DNA of 64,000 bases from Chitinophagaceae bacterium (GTDB lineage Bacteria > Bacteroidota > Bacteroidia > Chitinophagales > Chitinophagaceae). The translations under genes and the position numbers were made by a program. The stretch spans positions 124,001 through 188,000 of the forward strand of contig SEAC01000015.1 of assembly GCA_004173235.1 (NCBI GenBank). The letters run 5' to 3'. Under the pieces are notes generated by a model. It worked only from the letters and a program-made list of their open reading frames with translations. It ran no database searches and was not told the origin of the DNA. Each line of letters begins with the position of its first letter. Position 1 is the first letter of the stretch. Positions 9,349 through 17,800 of the stretch are shown piece after piece.

Positions 9349-9365
9349 ACCTTGTACAACAAGGT
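9349..9365. promoter_or_regulatory. Inverted repeat upstream of pyc
   Basis: ACCTTGT and ACAAGGT are perfect 7-bp arms separated by ACA, 58 bp before the pyc start codon. It could be a protein-binding site or a short mRNA hairpin; nothing else identifies it. Confidence 0.35.
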
Positions 9366-9422
9366 GCGGCGGGCATGCCGGAATGGCGCACATTTGCCGA
9401 ATACCCCGATACCATACATTTC

Positions 9423-12400
9423 ATGGAAAAAAAGATCACGAAACTACTTGTCGCCAACCGCGGTGAGATCGCCATCCGTGTGCTCAGAGCCTGCACCGAG
9501 CTGGACATCCGCACCGTAGCTATCTACACCTTCGAAGACCGCTATTCGCTGCATCGCTACAAAGCCGACGAAGCCTACCAGGTGGGCGCCGACGACGATC
9601 CGCTGAAGCCTTACCTCCATATCGAGGCCATCCTCCGTATCGCCCTCGACTGCGGCGCCGATGCCATCCACCCCGGCTACGGTTTTCTATCGGAGAACTA
9701 CACCTTTGCCCGTCGCTGCCGCGAAGTGGGCATCACGTTCATTGGCCCCGACCCTGAAGTGATGCAGCAACTGGGCGACAAAGTGCTGGCGAAGGAGATC
9801 GCACTGCAGTGTAATGTGCCGCTTATCGAGAGCAGCCGGGAGCCGCTCGATTCCATCGATGTAGCCCGGAAGGAAGCGGCGCGCATAGGCTTCCCACTGA
9901 TGCTCAAAGCTGCTGCCGGTGGCGGCGGACGCGGGATGCGCGTGCTGCGCTCCGACAGTGAGCTCGAGAAGAGCTTTCCCGAGGCGCGCCGCGAAGCGCT
10001 CAATGCTTTTGGCGACGATACCGTTTTCTTCGAAAAATTTATAGACCAGCCGAAGCATATTGAAGTGCAGATCGTGGCCGACCGTCATGGCAACGTGATG
10101 CACCTTTTTGAACGCGACTGCAGCCTGCAGCGGCGCTTTCAGAAGATCGTGGAAGTGGCGCCCGCCTTCAACCTGCCGCATGAAACGCGCAGCAAATTGT
10201 ATGAGTATGCCGTTGCACTTTGCACCAGGGTCGGTTATAACAACGTAGGCACCGTAGAATTCCTGGTAGACCGCGAAGGTGCCGTGTATTTCATTGAAGT
10301 GAACCCGCGCATCCAGGTGGAGCACACGGTTACGGAAATGGTGACGGGCTTTGATATCGTGAAGACGCAGATCCGGATTGCCGAAGGGCACGAACTGCAC
10401 GGAACTGTGATCGGTCTGCCAGCGCAGGATGCAGTACCGCTCAACGGCTTCGCCATTCAGTGCCGTATTACTACGGAAGACCCCGAGAACGACTTCATGC
10501 CCGACTATGGCACTGTGCTTGCGTATCGCTCGGCGGAAGGCTTCGGCATCCGCCTCGACGAAGGCAGCGTGTACAGCGGCGTCCGCATTTCGCCGTTTTT
10601 CGATTCGCTGCTCGTGAAGGTGACGGCGCATTCATCGTCGGTGCACGATGCGGTGCAGAAGCTGCGGCGCGCGCTCAATGAATTCCGCATCCGTGGCGTG
10701 CAGACCAACATCCGCTTTCTGCTCAACATCATCAGCCATCCCGAGTTCATTGCAGGCAATGCCACCGTGAATTTCCTCCAGCAGTTTCCCGAGGTGTTCA
10801 CCTACCGTGTGTCGCAGGACCGCGGAACGAAGATCCTTCGCTACCTCGCCGAGATATCGGTGAACGGTCACCCCGATGTGAAGCATCCCGACAAGCAAAG
10901 AGAATTCGACAAGCCCATCGCACTGCCTTTCGACGCTGCGCGCGGCTTCGCCGACGGCAGCAAGCAGCGGCTCGACAGGCTTGGCCCGGAGGCCTTTGCA
11001 GACTGGCTGTTGCACGAAAAAAAGATCCACTACACCGACACAACGTACCGCGATGCGCACCAGAGCCTGCTGGCAACGCGCGTACGCACCATCGACATGC
11101 TCAGGGCGGCATCGTCGTTTGCACAGAACTTCCCGCAAACGTTTTCGATGGAAGTGTGGGGCGGCGCCACTTTCGACGTATGTATGCGTTTCCTCTACGA
11201 AGACCCGTGGGAGCGACTGCGCGTGCTGCGCGCGGCCATTCCGAACATCCTGTTGCAGATGCTGCTGCGTGGTGCGAACGCCGTGGGTTACAAAGCCTAT
11301 CCCGACAACCTCGTGGAGGCCTTCGTGCAAAAAAGCTGGGAGAACGGCATCGACGTGTTCCGCATCTTCGACTCGCTCAACTGGATGCCGAATATGGAAA
11401 AGAGCATCCTCGCGGTGCGTGAAAAAACAAAGGCGCTTGCCGAAGTGGCCATGTGCTACACCGGCGACATACAAGACCATAGCCGCACGAAGTATACGCT
11501 TCAGTATTACAAGCAATTTGCGAAAGACATAGAAAACAGCGGCGCGCACATCCTTGCCATAAAGGATATGAGCGGCCTCCTGAAGCCCATGGCCGCTTTC
11601 GAGCTCGTGAGCGAACTGAAACAGACAGTGAAGATCCCCATACACCTGCATACGCACGACACATCGTCGCTGCAGGCGGCTACATACCTCAAGGCCATCG
11701 AAGCCGGCGTGGATGTGGTGGACGGCTGCATCGGCGCGCTGTCGGGACTTACCTCGCAGCCGAACCTGAATGCGTTGGTGGAAATGATGCGCTTCCAGGA
11801 GCGCGATCATCCCTATAATATCGAAGTGCTCAACCAGCACTCCACATATTGGGAAGCGGTGCGCGCGTTCTATTATCCCTTTGAAAGCGGCATGAAGGCC
11901 AGCAGCGCTGAAGTGTTTTACCACGAGATTCCGGGCGGGCAGTATTCCAACCTGCGGCCGCAGGCGCAGTCGATGGGCCTGGGCGAGCAGATGGAAGATA
12001 TCAAGAAGGCCTACCGCGAGGTGAACGAGCTGTTTGGCGACATCGTGAAAGTGACGCCCAGCTCGAAAGTGGTTGGCGACATGGCGTTGTTTATGGTGAC
12101 GAACAACCTAACCAGGCAGGACATTCTCGAGCGCGGACACAACCTGTCGTTTCCGGAGTCGGTGGTGTCGCTTTTCAAAGGTGACATCGGACAGCCGGTG
12201 GGAGGCTTCAACCAGCAACTGCAAAAGATCATCCTAAAAGACATTGAACCCTACACCGAGCGACCGAACGAGCACCTGCAGCCGATCGATTTCGATGCGG
12301 AGCTCGAAGCCTTCCGCACGAAGTTCGGCGCCGATGTTACGGACACCGACCTGCTTTCGTACCTGCTCTATCCGAAAGTGTTTGAAGCCTATTGGGAACA

Positions 12401-12869
12401 ACGCAGCAACTTCGGCGAGCTGTGGCTGGTGCCCACGCTCAACTTCTTTTACGGCCTGCGCACCGACGAGGAGGTATTGATCACGATCGACAAGGGCAAG
12501 AGCATACTCGTGCGCCTCCTTACGTGGACCGAGCCGGATGCGGAAGGCAAGCGCAAGGTATTCCTTCGCCTCAACGGTCAAACGCGCATCATCGAAGTGC
12601 AGGACGCCGCGGTGAAGACGACGGTTGCCGAAAACGAAAAGGCCGATAAGGGCAACCCGGCACACGTGGCCGCACCGCTCCAGGGCAAGCTATCGCAATT
12701 CCTGGTAAAGGAAGGGCAGGAGGTGAAGCAAAACCAGCCGCTGTTTGTGATTGAAGCGATGAAGATGGAAACCACCATCACGGCAACCCGTGCAGGAAAG
12801 GTGGAGCATCTGCTGCTGGCCGCTGGCCGTATGGTGAAGGCCGACGACCTGGTGCTGACGCTGGCCTGA
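9423..12869 (+). CDS. pyc: Pyruvate carboxylase
   Basis: This single-chain, biotin-dependent enzyme makes oxaloacetate from pyruvate, ATP and bicarbonate (anaplerosis). The protein has 1,148 residues when started at the ATG at 9423; an in-frame ATG at 9345 would add 26 residues of non-family sequence. Domains in order are biotin carboxylase (about 1-450, with HPGYGFLSEN, the ATP-grasp Gly-rich loop AAAGGGGRGMRV and EVNPRIQVEHTVTE), carboxyltransferase (about 530-800, with DTTYRDAHQSLLATRVRT and the metal-binding HLHTHDTSS), the tetramerisation/allosteric region, and a C-terminal biotinyl domain with EAMKMETT, whose Lys is biotinylated. The length is normal for the family. It is monocistronic and ends back to back with the convergent TPR/HTH gene, with no base between the stop codons. 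Confidence 0.97.
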   Translation: MEKKITKLLVANRGEIAIRVLRACTELDIRTVAIYTFEDRYSLHRYKADEAYQVGADDDPLKPYLHIEAILRIALDCGADAIHPGYGFLSENYTFARRCREVGITFIGPDPEVMQQLGDKVLAKEIALQCNVPLIESSREPLDSIDVARKEAARIGFPLMLKAAAGGGGRGMRVLRSDSELEKSFPEARREALNAFGDDTVFFEKFIDQPKHIEVQIVADRHGNVMHLFERDCSLQRRFQKIVEVAPAFNLPHETRSKLYEYAVALCTRVGYNNVGTVEFLVDREGAVYFIEVNPRIQVEHTVTEMVTGFDIVKTQIRIAEGHELHGTVIGLPAQDAVPLNGFAIQCRITTEDPENDFMPDYGTVLAYRSAEGFGIRLDEGSVYSGVRISPFFDSLLVKVTAHSSSVHDAVQKLRRALNEFRIRGVQTNIRFLLNIISHPEFIAGNATVNFLQQFPEVFTYRVSQDRGTKILRYLAEISVNGHPDVKHPDKQREFDKPIALPFDAARGFADGSKQRLDRLGPEAFADWLLHEKKIHYTDTTYRDAHQSLLATRVRTIDMLRAASSFAQNFPQTFSMEVWGGATFDVCMRFLYEDPWERLRVLRAAIPNILLQMLLRGANAVGYKAYPDNLVEAFVQKSWENGIDVFRIFDSLNWMPNMEKSILAVREKTKALAEVAMCYTGDIQDHSRTKYTLQYYKQFAKDIENSGAHILAIKDMSGLLKPMAAFELVSELKQTVKIPIHLHTHDTSSLQAATYLKAIEAGVDVVDGCIGALSGLTSQPNLNALVEMMRFQERDHPYNIEVLNQHSTYWEAVRAFYYPFESGMKASSAEVFYHEIPGGQYSNLRPQAQSMGLGEQMEDIKKAYREVNELFGDIVKVTPSSKVVGDMALFMVTNNLTRQDILERGHNLSFPESVVSLFKGDIGQPVGGFNQQLQKIILKDIEPYTERPNEHLQPIDFDAELEAFRTKFGADVTDTDLLSYLLYPKVFEAYWEQRSNFGELWLVPTLNFFYGLRTDEEVLITIDKGKSILVRLLTWTEPDAEGKRKVFLRLNGQTRIIEVQDAAVKTTVAENEKADKGNPAHVAAPLQGKLSQFLVKEGQEVKQNQPLFVIEAMKMETTITATRAGKVEHLLLAAGRMVKADDLVLTLA
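10463..10476. repeat. CCGTA-TTAC-TACGG palindromic motif
   Basis: Exact stem match inside pyc with a divergent centre (TTAC); read in frame as CGT ATT ACT ACG. It is the only copy found before 27 kb and could be coincidental. Confidence 0.4.
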
Positions 12870-14621
12870 TCAGAGATCGTCTACAAGCTGCTGCAGGCTG
12901 CTCGCCTGCGGTAGTTCCAGCTCTTTGCGCAGGCGCTGCCGCGTTTTTTTTACGCTGTCGGGACTCACGCCCAGCATTGCCGCCATCTCGGGAGTTGAAA
13001 GGCCAAGCTTGGTGAGCGCCAGCAGCCTCGTTTCCGCAGGACTCAGCGTGGGGTAGCGTTCGCGCAGGCGTTTAAAAAAATCAGGATATACTTTTTCAAA
13101 GTCATTGCGAAAGGCGGTCCAATCCTGTGGCGTGAGGATGGTTGCTCGGGTGAGCTCGGTCAGCGCATCCACCTGTTCCTGCGTGATGGCGCTTTCCTGT
13201 ATGCGCAACGCAGCCAGTTGTTGTTCCAGCTCCTGGAACGCAAAGGTCTTCTGCCGCAGGTTTTCGCGGAATGTGTGGAGTGATTCCTGCGCGCTCATGA
13301 GGTCGGCGCGCATCTGTGTGTTGTCGGCTAGCAGCTTTTGCTCCCGTTCCTGGTGAAGCGCGCGCGAGCGGCGCATCTTCAGCCGGATGCGATTGATGAA
13401 GAGCAGTGCAATGATGAGCACCATGGCCAGCGCAGCCACAAGAAAGATCCGCCGCAACCTTTCCGTTTCCCGGTCGCTTTCCATCAACTGTTGCTGTCCC
13501 CTCATTTTTTCGGCCTGCACCTGTTGCCTTGCAGTGCTCGCACCCGCTAGCAAGGCGCGCCGGTCGAGACTGTCGTGAATGGCGTTCTCCAGTTTGAGGT
13601 ACCGGTATGCTTCTCCCGGATTGCCCCTGCGCTCGTAGAGCAGCGCGAGATTGGAATACAGCGAACGGAGCCTTGGATAATTTTCGATCGTCAACGGTTG
13701 CCGCTGGCGAATGCTATCGAAGATGCCTTGCGCCTGGTGAAGCCCGGTGAGGGCGGCACCCAGGTTACCGCTTTCGAGGTCGATGCGGGCCAGTGCCGTC
13801 AGCGCTTCCGCCCTGCAGCTCCATTGCCCTGTTTGCAGGCTATTCTGAAGATATTTTTCAAAGTAGGGCCGCGCCTCGGCGTAGTGGTGCCTGTCGAGGT
13901 ACAGGTTGCCGATGTTGCCCAACGCAATTCCTTCCCACGCAATGTGCCTCCCTTCGCGCGCGAGGTGGAGCGTTTGCTGGAAGTATTTCAAGGCGCTATC
14001 GGCGCGCATTAGTTTGCTGAAGCACTGGCCGGTAGTGTTGGCCACGTACATCGTGTACATGTTGCGCCTCTCGTTATAAGCGAGTCCTTTGCGGCAATAG
14101 AGCAGCGCCTCCTCATAATCTTCGAGGTGATAGTATATGAAAGCTACCCGGTAGTAATTGGAAACCACTGCAGGATCCTTTTCCGGGCCCAGTTCATCGA
14201 ACAGTTCGTTGGCATGCAGCAGATACACCAGCGCATTGCTGTAATTGTTGGTGAAAGAATAATAGTATCCCAGGTGGTGGAGATAGATCGCTTCCTGCAG
14301 CTTTCGTCCACCTGCGTGTGCTTCGGAAATGGCCCGGTTCATCAGCGCGATGCCAAGGATCGTGTCCTTCAGTTTGTTCGCATGGTACTGTCCTTCATAA
14401 TAAGTGGCTGCGCACGACACCAGGCGGTCGCTGCGCCGGGCTGCCGCCTCGCGCAGTATGGCCAGGGCAGGCAGCGCAGTATCAGGCGAGAAGGAGCGCA
14501 CGTTGTGGATGTACCACTCGTTGAGCCGGTACACCTGTTGCTCGTCTTGCCGGAACAGCGAATCGGGTTGCGCAACCGCGGTGCCCGAAAGCAGCAGCAA
14601 GGCAAAAAGAAATCGAAACAT
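12870..14621 (-). CDS. TPR protein with transmembrane segment and C-terminal HTH domain
   Basis: This 583-residue protein has a signal peptide (MFRFLFALLLLSGTAVAQ), about 350 residues of TPR-like helical repeats predicted to be periplasmic, one transmembrane helix (FLVAALAMVLIIALLFI) near 390-410, a coiled coil, and a C-terminal domain near 500-575 with LSPAETRLLALTKLGLSTPEMAAMLGVSPDSVKKTRQRLRK. The last part matches LuxR-type helix-turn-helix domains. Bacteroidota encode many such membrane-bound TPR-HTH proteins, thought to sense envelope state and act on DNA from the membrane; the target is unknown here. It is convergent with pyc and shares no operon. A pair of inverted GTAATTG/CAATTAC arms lies 20 bp upstream of its start. 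Confidence 0.88.
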   Translation of the reverse strand: MFRFLFALLLLSGTAVAQPDSLFRQDEQQVYRLNEWYIHNVRSFSPDTALPALAILREAAARRSDRLVSCAATYYEGQYHANKLKDTILGIALMNRAISEAHAGGRKLQEAIYLHHLGYYYSFTNNYSNALVYLLHANELFDELGPEKDPAVVSNYYRVAFIYYHLEDYEEALLYCRKGLAYNERRNMYTMYVANTTGQCFSKLMRADSALKYFQQTLHLAREGRHIAWEGIALGNIGNLYLDRHHYAEARPYFEKYLQNSLQTGQWSCRAEALTALARIDLESGNLGAALTGLHQAQGIFDSIRQRQPLTIENYPRLRSLYSNLALLYERRGNPGEAYRYLKLENAIHDSLDRRALLAGASTARQQVQAEKMRGQQQLMESDRETERLRRIFLVAALAMVLIIALLFINRIRLKMRRSRALHQEREQKLLADNTQMRADLMSAQESLHTFRENLRQKTFAFQELEQQLAALRIQESAITQEQVDALTELTRATILTPQDWTAFRNDFEKVYPDFFKRLRERYPTLSPAETRLLALTKLGLSTPEMAAMLGVSPDSVKKTRQRLRKELELPQASSLQQLVDDL

Positions 14622-14640
14622 AAGAGGTCAGTAATTGGTC

Positions 14641-14663
14641 GTAATTGGAAATTAAGCAATTAC
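14641..14663. promoter_or_regulatory. Inverted repeat upstream of the TPR-HTH gene
   Basis: GTAATTG and CAATTAC are perfect 7-bp arms with a 9-bp spacer, 19 bp before the start codon of the minus-strand regulator. A further direct copy of GTAATTGG sits at 14631-14638. This fits an autoregulatory operator, but that is inferred from position only. Confidence 0.35.
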
Positions 14664-14869
14664 GGTGACCCGCAACCGGAGTTTTTCAAGGGGCTTCGAG
14701 CCGCCAAAGGGGGACAGAAGGGGGACAAGCGAATAGGCGCGCCCAATATAAAATGCTGGCTATCAATGCTGTGAGGCAGGGTCAAAAAATGTCCACTCAA
14801 CTGTCCTCCTCCAATATTTGGAGCACGGGTACCTGAAGGAGTTACTTGCACGGAAGTAAATCTCCCTTT

Positions 14870-17800
14870 ATGCGCACCTTGACTATCTGCCTGCTTTTTT
14901 GCCTCGGGGCTTTTGCCTCCCGGGCCCAGGTCATCCAAACCATGCCCATCGCGCCTACCGTTCTATGCCGGGGTAGCTGGCTGGATGTGACGTTTACCGC
15001 AACGGGTACGTACAACGGCCCCAATTTCTTCCTCGTCCAGCTGAGCAACGCTAACGGCAGTTTCGCATCGCCAACCATCATCGGTGTCAGTCCGATGACC
15101 ACAGCGGCACTGCTGAACGTGCAGGTGCCTCAGAACACTGCCCCCGGCACCGGTTACCGGATTCGGGTGGTCAGCACCAGCCCCGCGGTGACGGGAACGG
15201 ATAACGGAGCCGACCTGACGATCGGCGCGACACCGACAAACGTGTTGGTGAATGGTCCATCGATGGCATGTCCCAATTCAACGGTGACGCTCACGGCAAG
15301 CGGGGCCAGCAGTTTCACATGGGGCAACCGCACCTTGTTGCCCGGCGACAGGAGCGAAGCGGTGATGGCCGTAGGCCTCCGCAAACTGAAAAGCGGCTAC
15401 GCGGGACCGTTACTCCGCCTGCGCCGTGAATCTGATGACGCGGAAAGCGATTTTGGCAGCGAGGGTAGCGATCTCGACCTCGCTTCTATCGACACCTGGC
15501 TTGGAACGGCCCATGGACTAGTGACCACGCTTTATGATCAAACCGGCAATGGCAATCACGTTACCCAGCCAAACCCTTCGCAGCAACCCCTTTTTGTACG
15601 GATCAGTGCCAACGGAAAACCCGGAATTCAATTCAGCCTCAACACTAACCTGGGCAACGAGGTCAACTTTTCCACACCGATGACCATTACGTATGCAGCC
15701 CGCATCGACGGGACCGCGGCACGCGTGCTTTCGTCGGCGAACAACAACTGGTTGCTGGGCTGGTGGAATGGAAACAGTCGCGCCGCCTACTATGAGGGCT
15801 GGATCACCTCAGGCGTGCCTGTCAATGACAACAACGTGCATGTGTTCTCAGGCACGATGCAGCCCGGCGAAGGGAAGCTCTATGAAAGAGGACGGCTCGT
15901 GGCTACCTCGTATCCTTCGGAAGCGCCAGCCGGGATTCATTTGAACGGCTCAGGACTTTACGGCGAAAATTCCGAATGCTCCATCTACGAGGTTGTAGCC
16001 TATAACGCCGTTTTGACGGACGACGTGCGCACGAGAGTGGAATCAAACCTATGGCAATATTTTGTGAACAGCGCTGAGTACTTCCTGTCCGTTGGCGCAA
16101 GCGGATCGACCGAAACGGTTACCCCCACAGGCACCAATGCAGGCTGTCCCTCGGCTTCGGGTTCGCTTACGGTTACCTCCGGTATTGCGGGCAATCCCAA
16201 TACGTTCGGTAGCTATAAGTGGAATGTCTATGCCTTTCAGAGCGGCGACGGAACGCTGGCGGGTTCCGATTGGCAAACGAACTACAGTGGCTATTATACT
16301 GTCAACACGCTCAACATGAACACGCAGGATCAATGGTGTAATGATTGCACTCCATCGGATGCGCCGAATTACCAGGGTTGTCCGGTAGCACCTGATTCCC
16401 ATTCCTGGACGGCAAAAAGGCAAGGTTTCCCGTGCGCTTTTTACCGCATCGACATCCCGGCACACGACGATGCCGCACAACTGTTCATCAATGGAGTAAA
16501 AGTGTGGGAACATAACGGCTGCTGCGACAACCATCCCGGCGTTTGGTACGGCTTCCTCAGTCCCTACGACAAAATCGAATTTCGCGTTACCGAAGGCGGC
16601 GGTGGATCGAATGGCCACATTACGTTTACGCCACTGTTTTCGATGAACATCCAATATGCCGAACCAGTGTTCTGTCGGTCGGGCAGGAGCGCAACTGTAA
16701 CCACGCAGGCGGCGCAAGGCGGTCGTTTCAGCGCGGTCCCGGCAGGCCTGTCGATCAATCCTACTACCGGCACCATCAATCCGTCTTTGAGCCAGCCAGG
16801 CCAATACACGGTCACCTATACTGTGGACGATCCCTGTGGTGCTGCCAGCTACACGGCAAGCACCCCTGTGACGATCATGCAAAGCCCCGGCGATCCGTCC
16901 GCATTCGGCTCCAACACATGGAACGTATATGCATTCCAGGGTGGCGATGGCACAACGGCCAGTTCGAACTGGCAGAATGGCTACAGCGGCTACTATACCG
17001 TTAACACACTGGGCTTCGATACCAGAAACCAGTGGTGTAACGAATGCAGCCCTTCGTCGGCCGCTGGCTACCAGGGCTGTCTGGTGAGCCCGGATTTTCA
17101 TTCCTGGAGCGCCCGACGTCAGGGTTTCCCTTGCGGATATTACCAAATTGATATTCCAACCCACGACAACGGCGCGCAACTTTGGGTGAACGGCATGCTG
17201 GTGTGGTATCACGAGGGGTACGAAGATGCACACCGCGCCGTCTGGACCGGCTACCTGGGCACCGATGATAAGATCGAATTCCGCGCTTCCGATTCGTATG
17301 GTGGTTCGCATGGCGTCATCAGTTTTCAACTTGTGAGCCCCAACACCATTACCTACCCGGTAGGATGCACCAACGGCGGCCCCATACAGCCCACACGCAC
17401 GGGCTCCGGCGGCGGCACGTATAGCAGCACGCCAGCAGGCCTGTCCATCAATGCGCAAACGGGTGTAGTGACGCCCGCATCGAGCACTCCGGGCGCTTAT
17501 ACGGTGAGCTACACACCGGCGGGCACCGGTTGCGCCGTTGTTCCTGCAACTGCAACAGTCCTTATTGGTAACCCGATCGCGATGGTGTCGCCGCAGCCAC
17601 AGGTAACCTGTGCAGGCAACGCTACTACCATCCCTGCTTTTTCGGCTGCAGCAGGCACGGCATTCACGTGGACGAACAACAATCCTTCGATCGGGCTTGC
17701 GGCGAGTGGAACGGGTTCTATCGTTCCCTTCACGGCAACGAATAGCGGTGACTCCGTGAGAACCGCAGTGGTGAGTGTAACTCCGTATTTACCCAATCAG

